Notes under the pieces: model-generated
What the model saw: only the letters and a program-made list of their open reading frames with translations
Database searches by the model: none
What the model was told of the DNA's origin: nothing
Assembly (NCBI RefSeq): GCF_023078455.1
Contig: NZ_CP095740.1
Location: 2,530,001-2,594,000 of the forward strand
DNA: 64,000 bases
Source of the DNA: Luteibacter aegosomatis
Lineage (GTDB): Bacteria; Pseudomonadota; Gammaproteobacteria; Xanthomonadales; Rhodanobacteraceae
Direction: 5' to 3'
Made by a program: the position numbers and the translations under genes
Shown here: piece after piece, positions 1 through 8,040 of the stretch
Layout: each line of letters begins with the position of its first letter
Numbering within the stretch: the first letter of the stretch is position 1

Positions 1-400
1 TGGCGTGCTACGCCAATGCCCCGTTGCGGGTGCCTCCCGCAGCGCGGTTAGGTCGAAGCGTGCGCGTGTCCCGCGCGACCCGGTGAATTCTCGCGGACCC
101 AGGCGGGAGCCGACGTTCAAGTGCGAGGATCTCGCTTGAAGCCATTCCACTCATGGCCATCTCCGCCGTGCGCCACGTGGGCTTTCAGCGTACCGAGGAT
201 CGTCCGTCGTCCGCTTGATACCGATCCACTTCACGAGGCCATCGGATACCGCGGCCGAGCCCTGTGCATTTTTTCGCGGTGGCTGCGCGGAGAACGCGAC
301 TTACGCCGGGACCGTCACGGCCCTACCTTTTTTCCCGAGTCAGGCCGCCGCCTCACGCCGGCGGACGACGAGTCCACCTCCCCATCTCAGGAAAAGTGCC
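1..400. other. No supported gene; upstream region of the SDR gene
   Basis: No reading frame here looks like a protein I recognise. One minus-strand frame stays open across 1-120 and could be the start of a gene cut by the window edge, but its translation matches nothing I know. The last 20 bases before 401 hold an AGGAAAAG ribosome binding site for the downstream dehydrogenase. No promoter or terminator stands out. Confidence 0.5.
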
Positions 401-1111
401 ATGTCCCCTATCCAGAAAGTCGCCATCGTCACCGGCGCGTCGCAAGGCCTCGGCGAAGGCATCGTCCAGGCCTACCTCCGGCGCGGATTCCGCGTGGTGG
501 CCACCTCCCGCTCGATCGGACCGTCGAACGATCCGCGCCTGGTCACCATCGCCGGCGACATCGGCGAGCCGGAAACCGGCAAGCGCCTCGTGGCCGAGGC
601 CATGACGAGGTTCGGCCGCCTCGATACGCTGGTGAACAACGCCGGCATCTTCATCGCCAGCCCGTTCACCGATTACACCGAAGAGCAGTATCGCCGAAAG
701 CTCAGCACCAACCTCGACGGCTTCTTCTTCGCCACGCAGAACGCGATCCCGGCGATGCTCGAGAGCGGCGGCGGCCATGTCGTGCAGATCACCACCACGT
801 TCGTGCAGTACGCCGATGCGCGCGTTCCCTCCGTCCTCGCCGCCATCACGAAGGGTGGCCTCGACGCCGCGACGCGCAGCCTGGCCATCGAATACGCCAC
901 GCGCGGCATCCGCGTGAATGCCGTGTCCCCGGGCATCATCAAGACGCCGATGAACGAAGGCGCGGACCGCGACATGCTCGCCACGCTCCATCCGGTCAAG
1001 CGGATGGGTGAGGTCGAGGATATCGCCAACGCCGTCCTGTACCTCGAGGACGCACCGTTCGTGACCGGCGAGATCCTCCACGTGGACGGCGGCATGATCG
1101 CAGGCCATTGA
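401..1111 (+). CDS. Short-chain dehydrogenase/reductase (SDR) family protein lacking the catalytic Tyr
   Basis: A 236-residue classical-SDR-sized protein, presumably a cytosolic NAD(P)-dependent oxidoreductase of unknown substrate. The N-terminal Rossmann motif TGASQGLGEG (about residues 12-21) and the NNAG motif (about 80-83) are intact, and the C-terminal PG and DGG segments are typical. The usual YxxxK active site reads AAITK: the Lys is kept but the Tyr position is Ala, and the upstream Ser position is Thr. A subset of SDRs shares this pattern, so it may be a non-classical or inactive reductase. The ATG at 401 is chosen because an AGGAAAAG site precedes it and the protein then begins just before the Rossmann fold; the frame is open further upstream without protein-like content. 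The gene converges on the asparagine-synthetase-like gene at 1147. Confidence 0.85.
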   Translation: MSPIQKVAIVTGASQGLGEGIVQAYLRRGFRVVATSRSIGPSNDPRLVTIAGDIGEPETGKRLVAEAMTRFGRLDTLVNNAGIFIASPFTDYTEEQYRRKLSTNLDGFFFATQNAIPAMLESGGGHVVQITTTFVQYADARVPSVLAAITKGGLDAATRSLAIEYATRGIRVNAVSPGIIKTPMNEGADRDMLATLHPVKRMGEVEDIANAVLYLEDAPFVTGEILHVDGGMIAGH

Positions 1112-1146
1112 CGCGCTCGAGGGGCGGCTTCGACGGCCGCCCCCGT

Positions 1147-2718
1147 TCATGCGGCCTGGCGCGCGCAACGCTCCAGCGACAGGAACGATACGAACGCGGA
1201 AGTGGCCGCGTGCGCCTGGGTCTGCGCGATGGTATCCAGCAGCGCGAAGACCGCCTGCCGGTCGACGAGACCCAGATCGGCCAGGGCGCACTCCTGCAGC
1301 TGCGCGGCCAGCGTCTTCGCATGCCGGGCGATGAGCGGCGGAAACACCCCCACGAAGGTCTCCTTGAGGTAACCCTTGGTGAAGACGTCGTCCCCTAGAT
1401 GGGCCTGCAGGTAACGCCGCATCACTTCCCGTCCCTGCCGGCTGCTCTTCGGCAACCGATGGCAGAACAGCGCCAGGTAGGGATCGCTCAACGGGTTGAC
1501 CGGCCACTGGCCGTGCTTCAACAGATCGGGAGCCCGGCACGCGTGGGCCAGCAACGACGTCGTCGGCACCGGGCTTTCCGGCGCGTCGAAGGTGGGAAGG
1601 CTGCGCGCCGCACTGGATGCGCGGCGCGTCAGCAGACCCTCGGCATAGGTCCTGGCGTCGCGAGCCCAGGCGGGATCCTTGACGCCGCGGTGGGACACCT
1701 CGCCGACATAGGCTGGAAACAGTTCGTCGCCACCGATGCCGGTGAAGAGCACGCGCCGCCCCTGCGCCCTGGCCGACGCCCACAAGGCCGAGCAGGCTTC
1801 GAGGTAGAATTCGCGATAGAAACCGTACGGTTCACCGCCCGTCCGCAGGTCGAGGCTCGGCGGATACGCGGCGATATCCACGGTGTCGTCCAGGAGACCC
1901 AGGCGTTCGATCATCGCCGCGCGTCGCTGCACCTGCGGTGCGCGCACCTCACCGTCGAGCAGGATGCCCCTGGATGCGACGTTTCCGTGCTGCCTCGTCA
2001 ACGCCGTCGCGACCGTGCCCGAATCCATGCCGCCGCTCAGTTCGAGCGACGTGGCACCTTCCAACCAGGGCCGGAGGGTGATGACGCGCTGCAGGGCGTC
2101 GGCGAAGGCGGGAAGCGTATCCTGCCCCCGTTCCGGCGACGGCGCGGTTTCCACCATCGCATCGGGGTAACGGTAGCTCGCCCTGCCGGGCTCGACGTGA
2201 AGCGAGGCGCGCTCCGTCAGCATGACGACGCCGACATAGATCTGCCGCGCCGAGTACACCGTGTGGAGAGCCAGTTGATGGCTCGCGACTTCCGCATCGA
2301 TCATCGTCGGAACGTCGTTGAAATCGGCGGAATCCCAGGACACCTTGACCCGGTCGTCCATCACCCGGCAGTACACCGGCACGGAACCGAGTACCCCGGC
2401 GCGAATGCGCATCCGATGTCCCGCGCGCGCCACTTCGATCATCACGTAATCGAGCGGCCAGAGCAGGCATTCCCGATAGAGCCGGTGGAACGTCTCGTCG
2501 TCCACGTGCTCGCGGACGATCGACGCGTTCGGTGCGGTGGCGGACGACGCCTGCCGCTCCCTCACCACGACGAACCACTGGTCGGACGCGTGCACGAACA
2601 ACGTTTCGAGCATGGCGTGCGCATGCGGCCTGATGCTGCCGTCTCCCACGCTCACGGAGCCCTCTTTCCACGCCGGATCGAACGAAAGATCGGATAACGC
2701 GATATCGGCCTTGATCAC
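1147..2718 (-). CDS. Asparagine-synthetase-like (lasso-cyclase-like) protein of a RiPP-type cassette
   Basis: A 523-residue protein with a C-terminal ATP-pyrophosphatase domain of the asparagine synthetase B fold: PP-loop SGGMDS near residue 228 and a GIGGDELF motif near 325. The N-terminal part resembles a degenerate glutaminase domain. It has no Cys2, so it should not hydrolyse glutamine. In lasso peptide clusters such enzymes activate an Asp or Glu side chain by adenylation and close a macrolactam with the core's N-terminus; that role here is inference. The GTG start at 2718 is set by a GGAG site seven bases upstream. It lies directly downstream of two homologous small peptide genes (2805-2972, 3023-3187), separated by a strong hairpin. 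No lasso B1/B2 (RRE or leader peptidase) gene is adjacent. It could instead be an amide ligase of unknown substrate. Confidence 0.8.
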   Translation of the reverse strand: MIKADIALSDLSFDPAWKEGSVSVGDGSIRPHAHAMLETLFVHASDQWFVVVRERQASSATAPNASIVREHVDDETFHRLYRECLLWPLDYVMIEVARAGHRMRIRAGVLGSVPVYCRVMDDRVKVSWDSADFNDVPTMIDAEVASHQLALHTVYSARQIYVGVVMLTERASLHVEPGRASYRYPDAMVETAPSPERGQDTLPAFADALQRVITLRPWLEGATSLELSGGMDSGTVATALTRQHGNVASRGILLDGEVRAPQVQRRAAMIERLGLLDDTVDIAAYPPSLDLRTGGEPYGFYREFYLEACSALWASARAQGRRVLFTGIGGDELFPAYVGEVSHRGVKDPAWARDARTYAEGLLTRRASSAARSLPTFDAPESPVPTTSLLAHACRAPDLLKHGQWPVNPLSDPYLALFCHRLPKSSRQGREVMRRYLQAHLGDDVFTKGYLKETFVGVFPPLIARHAKTLAAQLQECALADLGLVDRQAVFALLDTIAQTQAHAATSAFVSFLSLERCARQAA

Positions 2719-2737
2719 CCGGGAGCTCCATCAATGG

Positions 2738-2767
2738 AAAGCCGCCTCCGGTGAAGGAGGCGGCTTT
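2738..2767 (-). terminator. Hairpin between the peptide genes and the cyclase-like gene (attenuator candidate)
   Basis: A perfect 12-bp inverted repeat (AAAGCCGCCTCC / GGAGGCGGCTTT) with a 6-base loop sits in the 86-bp gap between the second peptide gene and the asparagine-synthetase-like gene. On the minus strand it ends in only a short T-run. That suits partial termination, which would favour peptide message over enzyme message, as is common in RiPP operons. The function is inferred. Confidence 0.65.
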
Positions 2768-2804
2768 CGTTGCATTCGTCGACCGTCGGAACCCGAGCGG
2801 GGAA

Positions 2805-2972
2805 TCAGCCCCAGTCGCCACCGCCGCTGTGGATGGCGCCGGCACGGCCGATATCGCCGTCTTCCTTCAGCTTCGGCGCGTACTTGATCGACTTCATGCT
2901 GGGCTGCATCGGCCCCTCCATCGCGACGCCGAACGGATTCACTTCTTGCATGGTCTGTTCGAACTTGTCCAT
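2805..2972 (-). CDS. Putative RiPP precursor peptide 1 (55 aa)
   Basis: A 55-residue peptide starting at the ATG at 2972, preceded by a GGGAG ribosome binding site. It is a clear paralogue of the peptide encoded at 3023-3187: both begin MDK, share VNPF near residue 11, an AP-K segment near residue 32 and a C-terminus of the form GDIGRxGxxHSGGxDWG. The YAPKLKEDGD stretch resembles the YxPxL...GD leader motif bound by the recognition protein of lasso peptide systems. If the core begins at Gly45, Asp53 would be residue 9, leaving only Trp-Gly as a tail. It lies in an apparent operon, 50 bp after peptide 2 and 86 bp before the asparagine-synthetase-like gene. No signal peptide or membrane segment is seen. 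The precursor role is inferred from size, duplication and context. Confidence 0.75.
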   Translation of the reverse strand: MDKFEQTMQEVNPFGVAMEGPMQPSMKSIKYAPKLKEDGDIGRAGAIHSGGGDWG

Positions 2973-3022
2973 GACAACGCTCCCACGGGTGGTGAATACG
3001 AAGAACGAACGGGCGTGCGGGC

Positions 3023-3187
3023 TCAGCCCCAATCGCCACCGCTATGGGTGGAGCCGATGCGGCCGATGTCGCCCACGTCGTCGATCTTCGGCGCATGCTT
3101 GACCGCCGTCATGCCCTTCTGCATCGGTTCGTCCATCTGGATGGAGAACGGATTGACGTCGTTCAGAACCTTTTCGAGCTTATCCAT
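3023..3187 (-). CDS. Putative RiPP precursor peptide 2 (54 aa)
   Basis: A 54-residue paralogue of the peptide at 2805-2972 and the first gene of the cassette. Its ATG at 3187 follows a GGGAGAG ribosome binding site. The leader-like part differs at many positions, including HAPKIDD in place of YAPKLKE, but the GDIGR block and the C-terminal HSGG-DWG ending are kept. The Gly run is one residue shorter, so a macrolactam from Gly45 to Asp52 would have 8 members against 9 in peptide 1. Conservation of the C-terminus with drift in the N-terminal half is the reverse of most multi-precursor RiPP families, where the leader is conserved. That suggests the C-terminus is itself functional or is a recognition element. 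Confidence 0.75.
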   Translation of the reverse strand: MDKLEKVLNDVNPFSIQMDEPMQKGMTAVKHAPKIDDVGDIGRIGSTHSGGDWG

Positions 3188-3286
3188 GAAACTCTCCCAT
3201 CGGTTGGTGGGCCGCGAGATGGCGGCGCTTTTGACCGTAACACGACAGCTATCGCAGCAAACGGCGGACGTTTACGCGTAATCGGA

Positions 3287-3316
3287 CACGTTTTCGGGCG
3301 GGTCGCCGAAAACGTG
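3287..3316. promoter_or_regulatory. Perfect inverted repeat in the divergent promoter region
   Basis: A perfect 11-bp inverted repeat (CACGTTTTCGG / CCGAAAACGTG, 8-base loop) lies between the leftward peptide cassette (start 3187) and the rightward iron-uptake operon (start 3410). A TAGAAT hexamer that could be a -10 box follows at 3325-3330. Its location suits an operator shared by the two divergent units. No T-run supports a terminator. Which regulator would bind is unknown. Confidence 0.45.
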
Positions 3317-3409
3317 CAATGGTGTAGAATCCGCCCGCTCGACCAGCCAGCCATCGCAAGCCACGTCGGCCACGACCTCCCGCTTTCATCGAGGCATCGC
3401 CGATCGCCC

Positions 3410-3700
3410 ATGCGCCACCCCATCGTTCCTGCCCTACGGATCGCATCGCGCGCGTTCGTCGCCATCGTCGGCGGCTACGTCGCGGCGGCACTCTATGCCG
3501 CGACCATGGCCCGCTGGCTGCCGATGCCACGCACCGAAGCGGTGATGACCGGCATGCTGGCGTCGTTCGCCATCTATGCGGGCGTCGCGATCATGGCGTT
3601 CGCCGTCGGCAGCGCGACGCGCGCATGGATCTGGCTGGCCGCGGGCTGCCTGCCTCCGGCCCTCGCCCTCTGCCTCTCGACGCATGGCGTCTTCGCATGA
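3410..3700 (+). CDS. DUF3649 family membrane protein (iron uptake operon)
   Basis: A 96-residue inner-membrane protein with about three hydrophobic segments (roughly residues 13-32, 43-64 and 72-90). Size, hydrophobic pattern and gene order match DUF3649 proteins, which sit next to PepSY and DUF3325 genes beside TonB-dependent siderophore receptors. The biochemical role of this family is not established; a part in ferric-siderophore handling at the inner membrane is likely from context. The ATG at 3410 is chosen as the first codon giving a membrane protein without a long soluble extension. The stop codon overlaps the start of the PepSY gene (ATGA at 3697-3700), so the two are translationally coupled. 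Confidence 0.75.
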   Translation: MRHPIVPALRIASRAFVAIVGGYVAAALYAATMARWLPMPRTEAVMTGMLASFAIYAGVAIMAFAVGSATRAWIWLAAGCLPPALALCLSTHGVFA

Positions 3701-5250
3701 AGGGCGGTCTGCGCCAGTCGATGGCGTTCCTGCACACCTGGGCCGGCCTGTTGTTCGGCTGGCTGCTGCTGGCGGTGTTCGTCACCGGCACCACGGCGTA
3801 TTTCCAGGATGAGATCACCCGCTGGATGCAGCCGGAAATCAAGGGCGAGCGCCATCTGGTGGCCTCCGCCGAAGGTGCCGTCGACTACATGCGACGGCAC
3901 GCCCAAGGCGCGGAAACCTGGTCGATCCAGTTGCCCGGCAAACGTTCCGTGGCCGCCATGGGTTACTGGAAGGAAAAAGGCGAAACCTACCTCCAATGGC
4001 GCGACCACGCCTTCATGGTCGATGGCCGTGGCGTTCGGGTGGATGCGCGTGACACCACCGGCGGCTGGCTGCTTTACCGGATGCATTTCGACCTGCACTA
4101 CGTGCCCGTGCTGTGGGGACGCTGGACGGTAGGACTCGCCGCGATGTTCATGCTAGTGGCGATCGTCAGCGGCGTGATCACGCACCGTAGGATCTTCGCC
4201 GACTTCTTTACCCTGCGCCCGGGCAAGGGGCAACGTTCGTGGCTGGATGCGCATAACCTTGGCGCCGTACTCGCGCTGCCCTTCCACGTCATGATCACCT
4301 ATACCGGCCTGGTCACCTTGCAGGCCGCGTACATGCCCTGGGGCATCGCCGCGGCCTACGAGCGGCCGGCCGACTACCATCGCGAACTCACCGGTATCGA
4401 CGCGGCGCCGACACGCTCGGGGACGTTCGCCGATCCCGCGCCGATAGCGGGCATGATCGCGCAGGCCCGCGCGCGCTGGAACGGTGGCGATCCCGGTTTC
4501 ATCGCGATCCTGATCCCCGGCGACGCGAACTCGGTGGTGAAGATCACCCAGGACACGGGCACATCGATGGCCACGCGCGGGGAAACGCTTACCTTCGACG
4601 CCGCCACGGGCCACATGCGAACGCCGCCGGCGTCCAGGGGCGGAGCCGCCATGACCGAGAGTGTGATGGTGGGCCTGCATGCCGGGCGCTTCGCGCCGCC
4701 GGCGCTGCGTTGGCTCTACTTCCTGAGCGGCCTGATGGGTTCGGCCATGGTGGCCACCGGCCTCGTGCTCTGGACGGCCAAACGCCGCCCGCGGTTGCCC
4801 GATCCCACCCGTCCCCACGTCGGTTTCCGTCTCGTCGAGCGCCTGAACGTCGCCACCATCGCCGGGCTGCCATTCGGCATCGCCGTGTACTTCATCGCGA
4901 ACCGGCTGCTCCCGTCGGCCATGGCGCATCGCGCCGCCTGGGAGGCGAACTGGCTTTTCATCGGCTGGGGCGCGCTGTTGCTGTACGTCTTCCTGAGGCC
5001 GCCCCGACGGGCGTGGATCGAATCCCTGTCCATGGTCGCGGCGGCTTACGCCGCGGTGCCCGCGGTCAACGCCCTGACCACGGACCGCGGCCTGCTGCGA
5101 AGCCTCGCCGCCGGCGACCTCGTCTTCGCCGGTTTCGACCTGTCCATGCTCGTCACCGCGATGGGATTTGCGTTCGCCGCGTGGAAGCTGCATCGACGTC
5201 CGCTTGCCCCGGTCCGCGAAGCTCGACCTCCGAGGGGGGACATCGCGTGA
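3697..5250 (+). CDS. PepSY-associated transmembrane protein, probable ferric-siderophore reductase
   Basis: A 517-residue integral membrane protein of the PepSY_TM family. Hydrophobic helices occur near residues 11-33, 147-168, 196-215, 342-365 and in a run of helices after 395, with a large periplasmic PepSY-containing loop between the early ones. Members of this family next to siderophore receptors act in, or are proposed for, reduction of ferric siderophores at the inner membrane. The N-terminal RQSMAFLHTWAGLLFGWLL signature is characteristic. It overlaps both the upstream DUF3649 gene and the downstream DUF3325 gene by four bases. Regulation is probably by iron with the TonB receptor, although the only Fur box seen lies in front of that receptor rather than this operon. 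Confidence 0.85.
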   Translation: MKGGLRQSMAFLHTWAGLLFGWLLLAVFVTGTTAYFQDEITRWMQPEIKGERHLVASAEGAVDYMRRHAQGAETWSIQLPGKRSVAAMGYWKEKGETYLQWRDHAFMVDGRGVRVDARDTTGGWLLYRMHFDLHYVPVLWGRWTVGLAAMFMLVAIVSGVITHRRIFADFFTLRPGKGQRSWLDAHNLGAVLALPFHVMITYTGLVTLQAAYMPWGIAAAYERPADYHRELTGIDAAPTRSGTFADPAPIAGMIAQARARWNGGDPGFIAILIPGDANSVVKITQDTGTSMATRGETLTFDAATGHMRTPPASRGGAAMTESVMVGLHAGRFAPPALRWLYFLSGLMGSAMVATGLVLWTAKRRPRLPDPTRPHVGFRLVERLNVATIAGLPFGIAVYFIANRLLPSAMAHRAAWEANWLFIGWGALLLYVFLRPPRRAWIESLSMVAAAYAAVPAVNALTTDRGLLRSLAAGDLVFAGFDLSMLVTAMGFAFAAWKLHRRPLAPVREARPPRGDIA

Positions 5251-5519
5251 TCGCCCTGTGCATCCTCGCGGCCATCGCCGGTTTCGCGGGGCTCTCGCTC
5301 GGCATGACTCGCCATCAGCGCGATGTCCTCGGCCGGACCCTGGCGCCATCGTCCTCGCTTCGCTGGCGAATCGTCGGCTGGACAGGCCTGGCCCTTTCCC
5401 TGCTTCTCGCCGTGGTCCGGGATGGCGCCGCGATGGGAACGGTCTATTGGCTAGGCGAACTGACCGTGGCCGCGCTGACCGTCGCCTTGAGCACGACCGG
5501 GCTCGGATCGAGGGCGTGA
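5247..5519 (+). CDS. DUF3325 family membrane protein
   Basis: A 90-residue hydrophobic protein with about three membrane segments (near residues 2-19, 42-60 and 66-84) and a basic loop containing TRHQRDVLGR, typical of DUF3325. It starts at a GTG that overlaps the PepSY stop codon (GTGA, 5247-5250), which fixes the start and shows translational coupling. It is the third gene of the DUF3649-PepSY-DUF3325 set and ends 260 bp before the TonB-dependent receptor. Its function is unknown apart from the association with siderophore uptake. Confidence 0.75.
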   Translation: MIALCILAAIAGFAGLSLGMTRHQRDVLGRTLAPSSSLRWRIVGWTGLALSLLLAVVRDGAAMGTVYWLGELTVAALTVALSTTGLGSRA

Positions 5520-5723
5520 GCGGACCTTGTCCTCGGCCTCAGGCGAGCTAGCGCCAAGAAGGGCGCTCGCATCATCGGGTGAGCGGTAGACAGCCGCACG
5601 GGCGACGCCAAGCCTCATTCACCGACTGGGGAGCTCAAGGTTCGCGGACCGGGGCCGCTCCCACCCTCTCGGTAAGCGACGTGCGACGTTTCGTTGCTAT
5701 GCAATACCTCGATTTTATTTCAT

Positions 5724-5742
5724 AATGCGAGTCGTTCTCATT
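5724..5742 (+). promoter_or_regulatory. Fur box upstream of the siderophore receptor
   Basis: The 19-base imperfect palindrome AATGCGAGTCGTTCTCATT, within an AT-rich patch 38 bases before the receptor start, matches the proteobacterial Fur consensus (AATGANAAT-N-ATTNTCATT) well. It predicts repression of the receptor when iron is plentiful. Confidence 0.75.
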
Positions 5743-5779
5743 TGCATCCGCATCATGGGCCACGGGCCCGAGGAATTCC

Positions 5780-7993
5780 ATGCTCCCCGCTCCGCTTCGC
5801 CGCCACACGCTTTCGGCTTCCGTTCGCGCCGCCCTCATGGCCGCCATCGCTTTCGCTTCCACCGCCCATGCGGCCGACACGGACGAACAAAAGGCGCTCC
5901 GCGACAACAGCACCACCTTGTCGGGCGTGCAGGTGCAGGCCAACGTGGCGGCCCCCACCGCCGAATACGCCGGTGGCCAGGTCGCCCGTGGCGGACGATT
6001 CGGCGTGCTGGGCAACCAGGATGCGATGAACGTGCCGTTCGCCCTCACCAGCTACACCGATACGCTGATCCGCAACCAGCAGGCACGCACGCTCGGCGAC
6101 GTGGTGGGCAACGATCCGGCCGTGCGCACCGGCTTCGGCTTCGGCAACTTCTCGCAGGTGTTCACGATCCGCGGCTTCCAGATCTACAGCGACGACATCG
6201 CCTTCGACGGCCTGTATGGATTGCTGCCCCGCCAGCTCCTCGCGCCGGAACTGGTCAGTCGCGTGGAGGTATTCAAGGGCGCCAGCGCATTCCTCAACGG
6301 CATCAGCCCGGGCGGCTCGGGCATCGGCGGCAACGTCAACATCGCGCCCAAGCGCGCCGACGCCGCGCCCGTGACCCGCGTCGGCCTGGACTGGGGCAGC
6401 GACAGCCAGATCGGGGAAAGCGTCGACATCGGCCGCCGGTTCGGTGCGAGCCAGCAGTTCGGCGTGCGCGTCAACGCCGTGCATCGCGAGGGCGGCACCG
6501 CCATCGATGGCGAGAAGCGCCGGGTCACGGCATTGGCGGTGGCGTTCGACTACCGCGGGGAAAACCTCCGCGTGACCACCGACCTCGGTTACCAGAAGCA
6601 GGTGATCACGGGCGGCCGCGCCGTGGTGTACGCCAGCGGTCTCACGTCCATTCCGCGCGCGCCGTCGGCCGGGACCAATTACGCGCAGCCCTGGTCGAAC
6701 TCCTCGCTGGAAGACACCTTCGGCGTGGTGCGCGCCGAATACGATGTCACTCCGTGGCTCACGGGGTACGTCGCCGCAGGTGCCCACCACGGCAACGAAT
6801 TCGGCGACTACGTGAGCCCGACCCTCGTCAACGTGAACGGCGCGGCCACCGAAACGCGCTTTACCGTGCCCTACATCGCCGACACCGCCACGGGCGAAGC
6901 CGGTTTCAATGCCCGCTTCGACACGGGCGAGGTCACGCATCGCGTCAACGTCGGTTTTTCCGCCCTCGGTTTTCGCAAGAAAGCGGCCTATGCGGGCTCG
7001 CTCGCCCCGATCGACACCAACATTTACCGCCCCAACGACGTCGACGTGCCCGACTTCGCCTATAACGTCGGGCCGATCAGCGATCCGGGTATCACCGGCC
7101 GTACGCAGCTTCGCAGCATCGCCGTGTCCGACACGCTGGGCTTCATGGACGACAGCCTGGAAGTCACGCTCGGTGCGCGTCGCCAGAAGCTTCATACGCT
7201 CGGCTATGCCTACGCGGTGAACGGCGTGAACGGCAGGAAGAACTCGGAGTACGAGCAGTACGCCACCAGCCCGGTCGTGGGTGTGAACTATCGTTTCGCC
7301 GACCAGTGGTCCGTGTACGCGAACCATATCGAAGCCTTGAGCCAGGGCGACCAGGCCCCGGACTCGTTCGCCGGCAAGCCCGTCACCAACGCGGGCCAGG
7401 TCTTCGCGCCGTACAAATCCAAGCAGAACGAAGTGGGCGTGAAATGGGACGCCGGCACCATCGGCAGCACGCTGGCCCTGTTCCAGATCAAGCAGCCCAG
7501 CGCGTACGTGGATGCTGCCGCCAACGCGTTCGTGGTCGACGGCGAACAGCGCAACCGCGGCGTCGAGTGGAGTTTCTTCGGCCAGCCGGTGCAAGGTGTT
7601 CGCCTGCTGGGCGGCGTGAACTACATCCAGCCCGAACAGGTGAAGACGCAAGGCGGCGTCAACGACGGCAAGGACGCGATCGGCGTGCCGCGCTTCCAGG
7701 CGAACGCCGGCGTCGAGTGGGACATTCCCCATACGCCCGACATCACGGTGAGCGCACGCGCGGTGCGCACCGGCAAGCAGTACCTCGACGCGGCCAACCA
7801 ACTGAAGGTACCGGCGTGGACGACGTACGACGTGGGCGCGCGGACCACGGCGCACCTCGAAGGCGTTCCCGTCACCTTCCGTCTCACGGTGCAAAACCTG
7901 ACCAACAAGGGCTACTGGGCCTCCGCCAACGGCGGTTACCTCACCCAGGGCCTGCCGCGCACTTACTACGTATCCGCGTCGTTCGACCTCTGA
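5780..7993 (+). CDS. TonB-dependent siderophore receptor
   Basis: A 737-residue outer-membrane receptor. A Sec signal peptide ends near residue 31 (AHA/AD). The plug domain follows with the usual elements: TLGDVVGNDPAVR, a FTIRGF segment near 145 and a VEVFKGASAFLNG segment near 177-189 in which Arg is replaced by Lys. The C-terminal 22-strand barrel ends in YYVSASFDL. Length and motifs fit the siderophore-receptor subfamily (TIGR01783-like). The ligand cannot be told from sequence. A Fur box lies just upstream, and three inner-membrane genes of the same uptake system precede it. No siderophore synthesis genes are in the window, so it may take up foreign siderophores. Confidence 0.92.
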   Translation: MLPAPLRRHTLSASVRAALMAAIAFASTAHAADTDEQKALRDNSTTLSGVQVQANVAAPTAEYAGGQVARGGRFGVLGNQDAMNVPFALTSYTDTLIRNQQARTLGDVVGNDPAVRTGFGFGNFSQVFTIRGFQIYSDDIAFDGLYGLLPRQLLAPELVSRVEVFKGASAFLNGISPGGSGIGGNVNIAPKRADAAPVTRVGLDWGSDSQIGESVDIGRRFGASQQFGVRVNAVHREGGTAIDGEKRRVTALAVAFDYRGENLRVTTDLGYQKQVITGGRAVVYASGLTSIPRAPSAGTNYAQPWSNSSLEDTFGVVRAEYDVTPWLTGYVAAGAHHGNEFGDYVSPTLVNVNGAATETRFTVPYIADTATGEAGFNARFDTGEVTHRVNVGFSALGFRKKAAYAGSLAPIDTNIYRPNDVDVPDFAYNVGPISDPGITGRTQLRSIAVSDTLGFMDDSLEVTLGARRQKLHTLGYAYAVNGVNGRKNSEYEQYATSPVVGVNYRFADQWSVYANHIEALSQGDQAPDSFAGKPVTNAGQVFAPYKSKQNEVGVKWDAGTIGSTLALFQIKQPSAYVDAAANAFVVDGEQRNRGVEWSFFGQPVQGVRLLGGVNYIQPEQVKTQGGVNDGKDAIGVPRFQANAGVEWDIPHTPDITVSARAVRTGKQYLDAANQLKVPAWTTYDVGARTTAHLEGVPVTFRLTVQNLTNKGYWASANGGYLTQGLPRTYYVSASFDL

Positions 7994-8040
7994 TCCCCCC
8001 ACGTCGCACACGAGAGGCATCGGCGTCGTTCGACCGTTGA

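Noticed and set aside
1..120. Possible truncated minus-strand gene at the left edge
   Set aside because: The frame is open, but the translation shows no family signature and the start is only a TTG.
353..1783. Minus-strand open frame across the SDR gene and the end of the asparagine-synthetase-like gene
   Set aside because: It is in a different frame from both supported genes and has shadow-type composition.
1399..2697. Plus-strand frame opposite the asparagine-synthetase-like gene
   Set aside because: Antisense shadow; the minus-strand frame carries the PP-loop and GGDE motifs.
1147..3187. Full canonical lasso peptide cluster
   Set aside because: No B1/B2 or ABC transporter gene is adjacent, the penultimate leader Thr is missing and the tails would be two residues long.
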